Shown one piece after another: positions 41,102 to 54,700 of a stretch of 64,000 nt of DNA. The stretch is taken from positions 372,001 through 436,000 of the forward strand of contig NZ_SLXS01000001.1 of assembly GCF_004340785.1 (NCBI RefSeq). Direction: 5' to 3'. The notes beneath the pieces were generated by a model. It saw nothing but the letters and a program-made list of their open reading frames with translations. It was not told where the DNA came from and made no database searches. Made by a program: the position numbers and the translations under genes. How positions within the stretch are numbered: the stretch's first letter is position 1; each line of letters begins with the position of its first letter. Source of the DNA: Tumebacillus sp. BK434. GTDB lineage: Bacteria > Bacillota > Bacilli > Tumebacillales > Tumebacillaceae.

Positions 41102-44100
41102 ATGGAAGTGACAGAGACGGGAGCGATCTTGGAAGAGGAAGAGGTATTTAGCTATCCGGCATCGTTTGCCCAGCAGCGCTTGTGGTTTCTTGACAAGTTG
41201 ATGCCGGGCAGTCCGATGTATAACATACCGTTTGCCATTCGCATGCAGGGCAAGTTGAATTTGGATGCCTTGTCGCGCAGTTTGCAGGAGATCATCGAGC
41301 GCCATGAGACGTTGCGCACGGTGTTCACGGAAGAGGACGGCGCGCCGATGCAGGTCATTTTGCCGCAGGTGGCGTTTGTGATGCCGCTGCTGGACCTGCG
41401 TCATCTGCCTGAGGCGATGCGCATGGAACATGTGGCGAAACTGGCTGCTGAGGATGCCAATCGCGCCTTCGATCTGGCGAAAGGGCCGTTAATGCGGACG
41501 TCCTTGCTCAAGCTCGAGGAAGAGGAGTATGTTCTGCTGCTCACGTTACACCATATCATCTCCGATGCCTGGTCGTGCAACGTGATGCTGAAGGAGATCG
41601 TCGTGCTCTACGAAGCGTTCGTCAGTGGACTGCCTTCGCCGTTGCCGGAGCTGCCGATTCAATATGTGGACTTTACCGGCTGGCAGTTGGAGCATCTGTC
41701 GGGCGAATTGCTGGAGCGGCAGACCGCCTATTGGAAAGGGCAGCTCGGCGATCATCCGCCTGTGTTGCTGTTGCCGACCGACCGTCCGCGGCAGGCGACG
41801 CAGACGCATCGCGGGGCGTTCTTGAAGTTCAAGTTGTCTCAAGAGCTGTCCGACAAGTTGTCTGAACTTTCGCAGCAGGAAGGCGCGACGCTGTACATGA
41901 CGATGCTGGCGGCGTATGCGGCGCTGTTGGCCCGCTACACGGGGCATGAGGACATCGCGGTCGGCACGCCGATCGCCGGGCGCAACATTGGGCAGATCGA
42001 AGGGCTGATCGGCTTTTTCGTCAACACGCTGGTCATGCGCACCGATCTGAGCGGAACGCCGTCGTTCCGCGAGCTGTTGGGTCGCGTGAAGAAGACGGCG
42101 CTGGAAGCGTATGCGCATCAGGATCTGCCGTTTGAACGGCTGGTCGAGGAGCTGCAGCCGGAGCGCAACATGAGCAGCACGCCGCTGTTTCAAACGATGT
42201 TCTCGCTGCAAAACATGGTCAAGGAAGACGCGCACCGCGTATCCGGCTTGACGCTGAGCGGGCTGGAGACGGGGCAAAACATGGCGAAGTTCGATCTGAA
42301 CATCACGATGGGGGAAAGCGCGGGCGGGATTCGCGGTTCGTTTGAATACAAGGTCGACCTGTTTGACGCAGCGACCATCGAGCGGATGATCGGCCATTTC
42401 ATCAATCTGCTGGAAGGGATCGCCGCGCACCCGGATGTACCGGTCGCGAAGCTCCCGCTGCTTTCCAAAGAGGAGACGGAGCAGCAGTTGGTGGTGTGGA
42501 ACCAAAATGCTGTCGAGTTCCCCCGTGACAAAACGATCCCCGCGCTTTTCGAAGAGCAGGTGACCCTGAACGCTGACCGCCCTGCTTTGTCTTTCGGAGG
42601 TACGGTGCTGACCTATCGGGAGTTGAATGAGCGGGCGAACCGGCTCGCGCATGCCTTGCAGAAAAAAGGCGTCGGTCCGGATGTGCTGGTCGGTATCTGC
42701 ATGGAGCGTTCTCTGGAGCTGATCATTGGCCTGCTCGGGATCGTCAAAGCGGGCGGGGCATATGTGCCGCTCGACCCGGCGTATCCAAAAGAACGCCTTG
42801 CCTACATGCTGGAAGACAGCGCGGTGGGCGTGCTTCTGACCCAGGAAAAGCTGCTCGCCGAGCTGCCTGCGCACGGCGCGGACGTGATCTGTCTCGACCG
42901 CGACTGGCCGCAGGTGGCAGCGGAGAGCGCAGAAACACCGGAGCTGGCCCTCAGCTCGGAACATCTCGCCTACATGATCTACACGTCCGGCTCGACCGGC
43001 AAGCCGAAGGGGGTGCTGATTCCGCATCGCGGCGTGGCGCGGCTGGTCAAAAACGGCAACTACCTGATTGCCGGGGCAGAAGATGTGCTGCTGCAACTTG
43101 CCGCGATCTCGTTTGACGCGGCGGTGCCGGAAGTGTGGGGATCGCTGCTCAATGGTGCGAAACTGGTCGTCTTCCCGGCTGAAACGCCGACGATTGATGA
43201 GATTGTGCGCGTGATCTGCGAGGAAGAGGTGACGGTGGCTCTCCTGACCACCGGCCTTCTGCCGCAGCTGGCCGAAGCGGATCTCAGCAGCTTGCAGTCG
43301 CTGCGCCGCATGGCGGTCGGTGGGGACGTGATGTCCGCCCAGCACGCACAAAGGGTACTGGAGAAGCTGCCTGGTCTGATGCTGGCCAACGCGTATGGCC
43401 CGACGGAAAACTCGGTCGCGTCGACCGTGTTCTGGATGACCGACCCGGACGACGTTCCGGCCGTGGTGCCGATTGGCCGGGCGGTGCGCAACAATGAGCT
43501 GTACGTGCTCGACCGTCAGCTGCAGCCGGTTCCCGTCGGCGTGGCGGGCGAACTGCATGTCGGCGGCCCGGGTCTGGCGCGGGGCTACTGGAACCGCCCG
43601 GAACTGACGCAGGAGTTGTTCATCTCTCATCCGTTCCAAAGCGATGGCGCGCGCCTGTACAAGACGGGCGACTTGGTGCGCTATCTGCCGGACGGAAACC
43701 TCGAGTTCCTCGGCCGCATCGACGATCAGGTGAAGATCCGCGGCTTCCGCATTGAGCTGGCTGAGATCGAAAGCGTGATCGGCGGACATCCGTCCGTCGG
43801 GGCGGTCATCGTGCTGGCCCGTGAAGACCGCCCGGGCGACAAGCGTCTCGTCGCGTATGTGGTCGCCGAACAGCAGGCGGAGGTGACCGGTGCGGAGCTG
43901 CGCGCTTATTTGAAAAACCTGCTGCCCGATTACATGGTGCCGTCCGCGTTCGTCATCCTCCCGAACCTGCCGCTCACCCAAAATGGAAAAGTCGACCGTC
44001 GCGCCTTGCCGGCGCCGGAATCTGGCGACTACAGTGCCGGGGTGCAGTATGAAGCGCCGCGCAATGAGATTGAATCTCGTCTGGCCCGCATCTGGCAGGT

Positions 44101-45634
44101 CATACTTGGCGTAGAGGGGATCGGGATTCGCAACAGCTTCTTTGAGCTCGGCGGACATTCGCTTCTGGCGACGCAGACGATCTCGCGGGTCAATGAAGCG
44201 TTCGATCTGCACCTGCAGCTGCGGGTGATGTTTGAAGCGCCGACGATCGCTGAGATGGCAGAAAGGATTGAACAGGCGATGACCGCGAAGCGGGAAGAGG
44301 ACTTCCCGCCGATCGTGCCGGTGTCGCGCGACGGCGAACTGGTCTGCTCGCTCGGTCAAGAGCGGGTCTGGATGCTCGACCGCATGACGCCGGGCACGCC
44401 GGTCTACAACATCGCCAGCGCGATGCGTTTCGTCGGCAAGCTCGACGTGCCGGTGATGGAGAAGGTGATCAATGAGATCATCAGACGCCACGAGTCGTTG
44501 CGCACCGTGCTGTACGATGCAGGCCAAGGCGTGCGCCAGCGGGTGCTCGCGCCGGAGTGGAAGCCGCTGCCCGTCATCGAACTGCCGGGGTTGACCGAGG
44601 AGCAGCGCCGTGCGGAAGAGCGCCGCTATCTGCAGAACGAAACGGAGCGTAATTTTGACCTGGTAGCGGAGTCGCCGATGTATATGTGCTTGCTGAAGTT
44701 CGATGAGGAGGAGCATGTCTGGATCTTGAACATGCACCACATCATCACCGACGGCTGGTCGACGGGCGTGTTCTCCGGCGAGTTCTCCAAGCTGTATGCG
44801 GCCTATGTGCAAGGCAAGCCGTCGCCGCTCCCGGAGATGACGATCCAATACGCCGACTTCGCCGCCTGGCAGCGGGGCTGGATGCAAGGGGAGTTCTTTG
44901 AACGCAAGCTCGCCTATTGGGTCGACCACCTCGGCGATGCTGCCGTGCCGAGCTTCCCGACCGACTTCCCGCGTCCGGAGCTGATGGAAAAGCGGGGCGG
45001 TCGCCTCCGTTTCGGCTTCTCCCGGGAATTCACCGAACAGCTGCAGCTGTTCTGCGCGCAAAACGGGATTACGCTGTTCATGTTGCTGCTCGGCGCATAC
45101 AACACGATGCAGATGCGCAACGGTGGCGGCGACGACATCACGGTCGGCTCGCCGATCGCCGGGCGCTACCGCAAAGAGCTGGAGCACCTGATCGGCTTTT
45201 TCATCGGCAATGCGCCGATCCGCGGCGATCTGCGCGGTAACCCGACGGTCAAGGAACTGCTCGCGCGCATGCGCAAATCGACGCTGGGAGCGTTTGAGCA
45301 CCAGATGATTCCGCAGGCGTTGATCTCGGAAGCGTTGCAGCGCAAGACACCGCTCTATCAGACGCTGTTCATCCTGCAGAACTTCCCGGTCGCAGGCGAA
45401 GCGTTGCCGGAGCTGGCGATCTATCAGGTGGAAGCGGAGATGGAGGTGTCCAAGTTCGACTTCACGATCGCGATGGGCGAAAGCGGCGACGGACGCCTGC
45501 TGGGCACGTTCGAATACAGCACCGAATTGTTCAGACGGGAAACGGTGGAACGCCTGCTTTTGCATTTCGAAATGATCCTGAAGGCGTTTGTGGAACATCC
45601 GGAACAGCGACTGTCTGACATTGATCTGACTTAA
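41102..45634 (+). CDS. Non-ribosomal peptide synthetase, C-A-T-C
   Basis: A 1510-aa synthetase. The first condensation domain has HHIISDAWS near residue 149. The adenylation domain has YTSGSTGKPKGV near 626, NAYGPTE, and NGKVDRRALP at its end. The carrier site is ELGGHSLLATQ with Ser near 1019. A terminal condensation domain has HHIITDGWS near 1212. By manual alignment to GrsA the specificity residues read D-A-P-L-A-G-A-V-A, suggesting a hydrophobic residue; this is low confidence. There is no thioesterase. The terminal C domain has QERVW and GFFIGNAPIRGDL where internal C domains have QQRLW and GFFVNTLVxRTDL. A terminator separates it from the second NRPS gene. Confidence 0.92.
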   Translation: MEVTETGAILEEEEVFSYPASFAQQRLWFLDKLMPGSPMYNIPFAIRMQGKLNLDALSRSLQEIIERHETLRTVFTEEDGAPMQVILPQVAFVMPLLDLRHLPEAMRMEHVAKLAAEDANRAFDLAKGPLMRTSLLKLEEEEYVLLLTLHHIISDAWSCNVMLKEIVVLYEAFVSGLPSPLPELPIQYVDFTGWQLEHLSGELLERQTAYWKGQLGDHPPVLLLPTDRPRQATQTHRGAFLKFKLSQELSDKLSELSQQEGATLYMTMLAAYAALLARYTGHEDIAVGTPIAGRNIGQIEGLIGFFVNTLVMRTDLSGTPSFRELLGRVKKTALEAYAHQDLPFERLVEELQPERNMSSTPLFQTMFSLQNMVKEDAHRVSGLTLSGLETGQNMAKFDLNITMGESAGGIRGSFEYKVDLFDAATIERMIGHFINLLEGIAAHPDVPVAKLPLLSKEETEQQLVVWNQNAVEFPRDKTIPALFEEQVTLNADRPALSFGGTVLTYRELNERANRLAHALQKKGVGPDVLVGICMERSLELIIGLLGIVKAGGAYVPLDPAYPKERLAYMLEDSAVGVLLTQEKLLAELPAHGADVICLDRDWPQVAAESAETPELALSSEHLAYMIYTSGSTGKPKGVLIPHRGVARLVKNGNYLIAGAEDVLLQLAAISFDAAVPEVWGSLLNGAKLVVFPAETPTIDEIVRVICEEEVTVALLTTGLLPQLAEADLSSLQSLRRMAVGGDVMSAQHAQRVLEKLPGLMLANAYGPTENSVASTVFWMTDPDDVPAVVPIGRAVRNNELYVLDRQLQPVPVGVAGELHVGGPGLARGYWNRPELTQELFISHPFQSDGARLYKTGDLVRYLPDGNLEFLGRIDDQVKIRGFRIELAEIESVIGGHPSVGAVIVLAREDRPGDKRLVAYVVAEQQAEVTGAELRAYLKNLLPDYMVPSAFVILPNLPLTQNGKVDRRALPAPESGDYSAGVQYEAPRNEIESRLARIWQVILGVEGIGIRNSFFELGGHSLLATQTISRVNEAFDLHLQLRVMFEAPTIAEMAERIEQAMTAKREEDFPPIVPVSRDGELVCSLGQERVWMLDRMTPGTPVYNIASAMRFVGKLDVPVMEKVINEIIRRHESLRTVLYDAGQGVRQRVLAPEWKPLPVIELPGLTEEQRRAEERRYLQNETERNFDLVAESPMYMCLLKFDEEEHVWILNMHHIITDGWSTGVFSGEFSKLYAAYVQGKPSPLPEMTIQYADFAAWQRGWMQGEFFERKLAYWVDHLGDAAVPSFPTDFPRPELMEKRGGRLRFGFSREFTEQLQLFCAQNGITLFMLLLGAYNTMQMRNGGGDDITVGSPIAGRYRKELEHLIGFFIGNAPIRGDLRGNPTVKELLARMRKSTLGAFEHQMIPQALISEALQRKTPLYQTLFILQNFPVAGEALPELAIYQVEAEMEVSKFDFTIAMGESGDGRLLGTFEYSTELFRRETVERLLLHFEMILKAFVEHPEQRLSDIDLT

Positions 45635-45660
45635 CCGACGCGAAATGCGTCGGTTTTTTT
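45633..45660 (+). terminator. Rho-independent terminator between NRPS genes
   Basis: AACCGACGC and GCGTCGGTT arms with a GAAAT loop are followed by TTTTT. It overlaps the end of the first NRPS gene and suggests separate or attenuated transcription of the second. Confidence 0.8.
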
Positions 45661-45734
45661 ATTTTAGAGCAGGTCAAATTTTCAAATCTGTAGAATTAAT
45701 TTGATAACTCGAATCTGAAATAGGGGGCTGGGTC

Positions 45735-48700
45735 ATGACAGTGTCAGAACTTCTCAAGCGCAAAGCTGCCGAGCATGGCGGGCAGACGGCGTATGTCTTT
45801 CGATCGGAAGAAGGTATGGAGATCGGTTTTACATACGAAGAATTGGATCGGAAAGCGCGGCAATGGGCGGCCTTCCTCCAGCAGAAAGGCGCATCCGGGG
45901 AACGTGCGCTGCTGCTCTATCCGCCGGGGCTGGAGTATATCGCGGCGTTTTTTGGCTGCCTGTATGCCGGCGTGGTGGCCGTGCCTGCCTATCCGCCGCG
46001 CGCCAACGGCAATCTGGGCCGCCTGCAGGCGGTGGTGCAGGATGCGGAGGCGAAGTTTGCGCTGACGACGCCGGGGATCTTCCGAACTGTGGAAGCGCGC
46101 TTTGGCGGCCATCCGGAGCTGACCGGGCTGGAATGGCTGGTGCCGGAGGGAGAACTCGCCGGGCTGGAAGCGAACTATGTGGAACCGGTACAGGCGGAGA
46201 GCGATCTGGCCTTTTTGCAATATACGTCCGGCTCGACGTCTCGTCCGAAAGGGGTCATGCTGTCCCATGGCAACCTGCTGCACAATCTGGGCGAGATTGA
46301 GCGGAATTTTGGCACATCGCCGGAGGATCGCTGTGTGATCTGGCTGCCTCCGTATCATGACATGGGGCTGATCGGCGGGATTCTGCAGCCGCTGTATACC
46401 GGGTATCCGGTGACGCTGATGGCGCCGGTCGATTTTATTCAAAAGCCGCTGCGTTGGCTGGAAACGATCTCGCGCACCGGGGCGACCGTCAGCGGGGGGC
46501 CGAATTTTGCCTATGAGCTGTGCCTGCAGAAGATCACGCCGGAGCAGCGCGATGCGCTCGATCTCAGCAAGTGGGAGATCGCGTTTACCGGGGCTGAGCC
46601 GGTGCGGGCGGAGACGCTGGAGCGCTTTGCCGAGTTTTTTGCGCCGAGCGGGTTTCGCAAAGAGGCGTTTTACCCGTGCTATGGGCTGGCCGAAGGGACG
46701 CTTTTTGTCGCCGGGGGCTTGAAGCAGGAGGCTCCGGTGGTGCAGGCGTTTGCACGGGAAGAGCTCAAAGCGAACCGGGCGGTGGCAGGAGACGGGCTGG
46801 ATCTGGTCAGCTGTGGGCGTCCGCAGGGGCTCGGGCAGCAGGTGCTGGTCGTCGATCCGGCGACGTTTTTGCCGTGTGCGGAAGGCAGCGTCGGCGAAAT
46901 CTGGGTCTCCGGACCGAGCGTCGCGCAGGGGTATTGGCAGCAGGAGTCGTTGACGGCAGAGGTGTTTGGCGCGCATCTGGCGTCGGGAGAAGGGCCGTTT
47001 TTGCGCACGGGCGACTTGGGCTTTGTGGCGGACGGTGAGCTGTATGTGACCGGGCGCCAGAAGGACCTCGTGATCATCCGCGGGCGCAACTATTATCCGC
47101 AGGATCTAGAGTTTGCCGTGCAGTCGGCACATCCGGCCGTCCATAACAGCAACGGCGCGGCGTTTTCGGTCGACGTGGACGGGGAGGAGCGGCTGGTAGT
47201 CGTGCAGGAGATCGAGCGCTCACACCGCAAGGCGGACTTGGAAGCGGTCGTGCAGGCGGTCCGGCAGCAGGTGGCGGAAGAGCAGGAACTGCAGGCGTAT
47301 GCGGTCGTGCTGTTGAAACCGGTGTCGATTCCCAAAACGTCGTCGGGCAAAGTGCAGCGCCATCTGTGCCGCGAGCGCTTCCTTGACGGGACGTTGGAGG
47401 TTGTGTACGCGAGCGTGCTGGGCGGGGCGGAGCAGGATGCGGCCGCATCGAAAGCGGTCGGCGGGCAGGAGCAAGGCTCGCTGAACCACGAGGAACTGCT
47501 CAGCCTGTCGGAGGAAGCAGCGCAGGCGGCTTTGACCGCCTATTTGGCCGCGAAAACGGCTGCTGCGCTGCGCCTCGGTGCGCAGGGGATCGATGCCGCA
47601 CAGCCTTTGACGGCGCTGGGGATGGACTCGATCGCGGCGGTGGAATTGCAGCATCTGATGGAAGCGGAGTTTGGCGTGGAACTGGCGCTCGCCGAACTGT
47701 TGGAAGGGGTGTCAGTTTCGGGTCTGGCGGCCGCCGTGATGAGACAGCTGCGAGCAGTGGAGACAGTACCTGCAGGTCATGCCGTTCGGGCTGTCGGTCA
47801 GGGGAGCACACAAAGCGTTGTCGTTGAAGGTTCGCAGGTGAGCACTTCGCACGGTGCGTCGGCGGGCGATCCTTTCATCCCGCTCACACACGGCCAGCGG
47901 GCCCTGTGGTACTTGCAACGCCTGGCGCCGGAGAGCGCGGCGTACAATATCGCGCGGGCGGCGAAGCTGACCGGGCCTTATGATGTTGACCGCTTGCGTA
48001 CGGCGTTTGCAAAGCTGGCCGAGCGGCATGAGCTGCTCCGCGCGCTGGTGACGGTGCAGGATGGCGAGACGGTGTTCGTAGTCCGCGCGGCGGCAGAAGT
48101 GCCGTTCGTCGTCGTGGACGCGGCGGCGTGGTCGGCAGAAGAGCTGCAGACCGCGCTGCAGACGGAAGGCGACCGCCCGTTTGAGCTGGAAGCGGAATTC
48201 CCGTTGCGGACGGTGCTGTACCTGCGCTCGGAGCAGGAAGCGGTGCTGCTGCTGGCGGTGCATCATATCGTGTCCGACTTCTGGTCGTTTGGCGTGCTCG
48301 TCCAAGACCTGCAGGCGTTGTATGGCGGTGAAGTATTGCCTGCTCTGCGCCGCACGTTTGCGGAGCATGTGCAGGAGGAAGCCGCTCTGCTCGACGGCGC
48401 GCGCGGACGGAACATGCGCGGGTATTGGCTGGAGCAACTGCAGGGCAAAACGTCCGCGCTCAACCTCCCGACCGACTTTTCCCGCCCGCCAGTGGAGACG
48501 TTTGCAGGCGGCGCGGTGCCGTTCCAATTGCCGCCGCAGCTGACCGAAGCGCTGCGGACGCTGGCGAAAGAGCAGAACGTCACTTTGCAGATGGTGCTGC
48601 TGGCGGCGTTCCAAGTGCTCCTGCATCGCTATACAGGGCAGGATGAGCTGCTGGTCGGCACCCCGGCCGCCGGGCGGAACAGCGCGAAAAACGCCGGGCT

Positions 48701-51700
48701 GATCGGCTACTTCGTCAACCCGGTCGTGCAGCGCGCCGATTTGGCGAGCCGTCCGACGTTCGCCGCGTTCCTGCAGCAGGTGCGCCGCACGGTGCTCGGC
48801 GGGCTGATGCATCAGGAGTATCCGTTCCCGCTGCTGGCGCAAGAGCTGGGCGCCGACCGCGACCCGAGCGATCCGCCGCTGTTGCAGGTGATGTTCACCT
48901 ACCAGAAAACACAGCTTGCCGAACTGGGCACCGCGTTTGCCAAATTTGCTCTGGGCGACGGCGGCGCACAGCTGCCGTTTGGCGACCTGCAGTTGGAAGC
49001 GCATGCGCTGGAACAGCGGTTCGTGCAGTCCGATCTGGCCTTGTCGGTCGCCGACACCGAAGCCGGCTTGAGCGGCCGCATCGAATACAACTCCGGGCTC
49101 TTCCTGGCGGAGACTGCCGAGCGGATGGCCGGGCATCTGACGGTGCTGCTCACCAGCGTGACGCAAGACATCCGGCAGCCGGTGGCAACGCTGGACCTGC
49201 TGACCGCAGCGGAAAAGGACCTGCTGCTCTACGGGCTGAACGACAACGTCGCCCCGTACCCGCACCACCTGACCGCTATGGACGTGTTTGACGTGCAGGC
49301 GGCGAAAACGCCTGACGACCCGGCTGTCGTCTTCCAAGGGGTCAGTCTGTCCTATCGCGAACTGCAGGTACAGGCGAACCGCCTTGCCCGCCATCTGCAG
49401 GCGAAGGGGGTCGTGCCGGGTCTGTTCGTCGGCTATTTTGGCGAGCGCAACCTCGACTGGTCGGTCGCCGTGCTGGCGATCTTCAAGGCGGGCGGCATCT
49501 ACGTGCCGCTCGACCCAAAATACCCGCTGGAGCGCCTGCGCTTCATGGTGGAAGACACCGAGCCGCAAGTCATGCTCACCTATTCCGGCCTCGTCGACAA
49601 ACTGCCTGCGCATCCGGCGCATCTCGTCTGCCTGGACACCGACCGCGCGGAGATCGCCGCAGCGAGTGCAGACGCGGTTACGAGCAGCGTGACGCCAGAT
49701 GATGTCGCCTACGTCATCTTCACCTCCGGCTCCACCGGCCGCCCGAAAGGCGCGCAAGTTGAGCACAAAGGCATGCTCAACCATCTGCTGGCGAAAGTCG
49801 ACGAGCTCGAAGTCACGCCCGCAGACAAAATAGCGCAAAACTCTTCCCAATGTGTCGACATCTCCGTCTGGCAGTTGCTGACGGGGTGGATGACCGGGGC
49901 GGAGACGCACATTTTGCCAGACGAGACGGCGTTCGACCCGTCCCGTCAGCTCGATGAGATGGCCGCGTCGCAACTGACCGTCGTGGAGACGGTGCCTTCG
50001 CTGCTCCGCGCGATGATCGAGGAAGTGGGGGCGCGCGAGGCGGTACCCGATCTCTCCGCGCTGCGCTGGATGATCCCGAACGGGGAAGTGCTGCCGCCGG
50101 AGCTGTGCCGCCAGTGGCTGGCCTACTATCCGCAGGCGTGGCTGATCAACGCCTACGGGCCGACCGAGTGCTCGGACGACGTGACACACCACATGATCCA
50201 ATCGCCGCCGGACGAAGCGGTGACCAACGTTCCGATCGGCCGCGTGATCCCGAACATGAAGCTGTACGTCCTCGACGCCGCGATGCAGCTCGTGCCCTAT
50301 GGCGTTCCTGGCGAACTGCATATCGGCGGCATCGGGGTTGGCCCCGGCTATCTCAAGAATCCGGAGCGCACGGCGCAGTCTTTCCTGCCCGACCACATCT
50401 CCGGGCTGCCGGGCGCACGCCTGTACAAGACGGGCGACCTCGTGCGCTACCGTCCGGGCGGGCTGCTCGAATTCCTGGGCCGGATCGACAACCAAGTGAA
50501 GATCCGCGGCTTCCGCATCGAGATCGGCGAGATCGAAACGGTGATCGGCAAGCACCCGGCGGTGACGGAGACGGTCGTCGTCGCCCGCGAAGTGAAGCCG
50601 GGCGACAAGCGCCTCGCCGCCTACCTCGTCGCCAAGCCGGACGCCGCGCTCACCCAGCGCGAGATGCGCAGCTTCGTGCGGGACAAACTGCCGGAGCACA
50701 TGGTGCCGTCCGCATTTGTGCTGCTCGATGAGATGCCGTTGACCGCGAACGGCAAGATCAACCGTCGTGCGCTGCCCGACCCTGATTTTACCCTGCTGGA
50801 CGACGGGACGTTTGTCGCGCCGCGCAACGATCTGGAAGCGCAGGTCGCAGCGGTCTGGGCGGACGTGCTCGGCGCAGAGCGCGTCGGCGTGCACGATCAC
50901 TTCTTCCTGCTCGGCGGCCATTCGCTCATGGCGACGCAGGTCGTGTCGCGGGTGAACAAGGCGTTCGGCCTGCAAGTGCCGCTGCGCGTCCTGTTCGAAG
51001 CGCCGACCGTGGCGGAATTCGCGCAAAAATTGACCGGGCTGCTGGCGAACGACGCCGAAGCGGCCGACCCGATTTTGCCGATCGAACGCACCGGTCACCT
51101 CCCGCTCTCTTCGGCGCAGCAGCGCCTGTGGATGCTGGAGCAGATGAATCCGCAGTCGGCGTTTTACAACATCCCGCACGCGCTGCGTCTTCGCGGCGAG
51201 TTGGATGCGGCGGCGCTGGAGCGGAGTCTGCAGCTGATCGTCGAGCGTCATGAAGTCCTGCGCACCACGTACGGCGAGCAGGGCGGACAGGCGGTGCAGC
51301 AAGTGGCCGCATCCGTGCAGGTCGAACTGCCGCTCGTCGATCTCAGCGGGCTGTCTGCAGACGAACGGGAACGGGAAGCTCAGCGTTTGGCACAGGAACA
51401 CGGCCGCAAGCCGTTCGACCTCGCAGCGGGACCGGTGATCGCCTTCGGACTGCTGCGCCTCGCGCAAGAGGAGCATCTGCTGCTGTTCAACGTCCACCAC
51501 ATCGCGTTTGACGGCTGGTCGGTCGGGCTGCTGATCGAGGAGCTGGCTGCGCTGTACGGGGCTATGGTGCGCGGGGAAGAAGCGGCTTTGCCGCCCTTGG
51601 CGATCCAATATGCCGACTATGCGGCGTGGCAGCAAGCGCGCTTGGAAGCGCCCGAGCTGAACGCCCAGCTCGACTATTGGAAAGAGCAGCTCGGCGGCGA

Positions 51701-54700
51701 GCTGCCCGTGCTGCAACTGCCGCTCGACCGTCCGCGTCCGCCGGTGCAGACGCACGACGGCGCAATCGAACGGTTTGAATTGGATGCGGCGCTGACGGAG
51801 CGGCTGGAGGCTCTGGCACAACGTCATGGTGCGACGCTGTTCATGACGCTTCTCGGCGCCTACCAGACCCTGCTCGCGCGTTACAGCGGACAGGAAGACA
51901 TTCTCGTCGGCACCCCGATCGCCGGGCGCGGCAAAGGGGAGACGGAAGGGCTGATCGGCTTTTTCGTCAACACCTTGGTCCTGCGCACCGACTTCTCGGG
52001 CAACCCGACGTTCACCAACGTGCTGCAGCGTGTGAAACAGACGGCGCTGGGCGCGTACGAACACGAAGCGGTGCCGTTTGAAAAACTGGTCGAAGAGCTG
52101 TTGCCGGAGCGCAACCGCAGCGTGTCGCCGCTGTTCCAGACCATGTTCGTCCTGCAAAATGCGCCGGCGAACGAGCTGCGCCTCGAAGGGCTGGCCGTCG
52201 AGCGTGTCGATGTCGAGACGAACACCGCCAAATACGACCTGACGCTCGCCCTGCATGAAGCGGAGCACGGGCTGACCGGGGAGATCGAGTACAACACGCG
52301 CCTGTTCGACCGGGCGACGATCGTGCGACTGGCCGGGCACTTCGCGATGTTGCTCCAGGCGATTGCAGAAGATGCGGCCGTGCCGGTCTCCGATCTGCCC
52401 ATCCTGACACAAGCGGAGATGCAGCAGATTCTCGTCGAGTGGAACCAGACCGGCGGCGACTACCCGCAGCTCTGCATCCATCAGGTCGTTGAAGCGCAGG
52501 CCGCACGCCGCGCTCAGCATCCCGCGCTGCAGTACCGCGACCAGGTGTTGACCTACGCGGAGCTGAATGCCCGCGCCAACGCGCTCGCCCGCAAGCTGCA
52601 ACAGCTCGGCGTCGGGCCGGAGCAGGTGGTCGGTCTGTTCCTCGAACGCACGCCGGACGTGGTGATCGCCATGCTCGCCGTGTTCAAAGCGGGCGGGGCG
52701 TACCTGCCGCTCGATCCGGGCTATCCGGAAGACCGCTTGAGCTTCATGATCGAAGACGCGGCGCCGAAGCTGATTTTGACGCATGAAAAACATCTTGCCG
52801 TTTTGCCGCACCAAGGGACGGAGGTGCTCCTGCTCGACGAGGCAGCGTTTACGGGCGAGGAGGACAACAACCTCGACCTTGCGCTCACGCCGGACACTTT
52901 GGCGTACATCATCTACACGTCCGGCTCGACCGGCCGACCGAAAGGCGTGCTGATCGAACACGGCGGAGTGGTCAACCTCGTCACCGACCCGGAGCATCTG
53001 TTCCATGAAGAGGCCCGCGTGCTGCAGACGATCTCGATCAATTTTGACGCGTCCGTCCACGAGATTTTTATCACCTTGTGTCATGGAGCGACGCTGGTCA
53101 TCGCGCATGACGAAGTGCGGATGCCGGGGCCGGAGATGTCGCGCTTCCTGCAGGAGCAGAAGATCTCCCACCTCGACATCGGCGTGTCGGCGCTGACGGC
53201 GATCCCGGAAGCGGACTATCCGGACATCAAGATCGTGACGACCGGCGGGGAAGCCGTGCCGCCGGAGCTGATCAACCGCTGGTCGAAAGGGCGCATTCTG
53301 CAAAACCAGTACGGCCCGACCGAAACGACGGTCAGCGCGACGTCGGCACGCTACACCAACGTGACCGATCTGCGCTTCACCGACATCGGCCGCCCGCTGC
53401 GCAACAAAAAGATGTATATCGTCGACCGCCACTTCCACCCGGTGCCGGTCGGGGTGCAAGGCGAACTGCTCATCGGCGGCGTCGGACTCGCCCGCGGCTA
53501 CCTGAAGCGCCCCGATCTGACGGCGGAGAAGTTCATCCCGAACCCGTTTGCCCCGGAGGAGCGCGTCTACCGCACCGGCGACGTCGTGCGCTGGCTGCCG
53601 AACGGCCGCATCGAATACCTCGGCCGCGCCGACAATCAGGTCAAACTGCGCGGGTTCCGCATCGAGCTGGGCGAGATCGAAGCGGTGCTGACCTCGCATC
53701 CATCAGTTCTCGAAGCGGTCGTGCTCGTCCATGAAAGCGAAAAAGGCATCAAGAGCCTCGCCGCCTATGTGGTGTTCAAAGCCGGGCAGAAGCTGACCGC
53801 ATCCGATCTGCGCAGCTGGTTGAAAGAAACGCTGCCGGAGCATATGATCCCGTCCGCCTTCGTCTTCCTCGATGCCCTGCCGGTCAACCGCAACGGCAAA
53901 ATCGACCGCCACGCCTTGCCGAAGCCGGAGAGCAGCCAGGACGACACGCCGGTGCTCCCGCCGCGCAACGCTGCGGAAGCGAAAGTCGCCGCCGTCTTCG
54001 CCGAGGTGCTCGGCCTGCAGGTGGTGAGCATGGATGACAACTTCTTCGAAATCGGCGGCCACTCGCTGTTGGCGACGCAAGTGATCTCCCGCCTGCAAGA
54101 GTCGTTCGGCCAGGAGATCCCGCTGCGCACCTTGTTCCAGGCGCCGACCGTGGCCGAGCTGTCCGTGGCGCTGGGCGATGCACAGCCGCGCGGTCAGCAG
54201 ACTCCGCCGATGCAGCCCGTCCCGCGCGACCGCCCGCTCCCGCTGTCGTTCGCACAGCAACGGCTCTGGGTGCTCGAACAGTTGGCACCGGGCACGGCGT
54301 TGTACAACATGCCGGGCACGGTGCGCCTGACGGGAGAGCTGAACCGCGCTGCCCTGCAGCACAGCCTGCAGATGATCGTCGACCGCCACGAAGCGCTGCG
54401 CACTTCGTTCCGCCCGGAAAACGGAGGGGCGGTGCAGGTGATTGCCGAGGAGTTGCCGGTGGAAGCGGCGTATGCCGATGCGGCACACCTCGAGGAAGCG
54501 GACGTGCTGCAGCTGATCCGCGCCGAGATGGAGACACCGTTTGACCTGACGCAAGGCCCGCTGGTGCGGTTCCGCCTGCTGCAAACGGCTGAGCGCGAGC
54601 ATCTGCTCGTCCTGAACATGCACCACATCGTCACCGACGGCTGGTCGATGGGCCTGTTCATCGCCGAGCTGGCCGAACTGTACACAGCGTTTGTCACCGG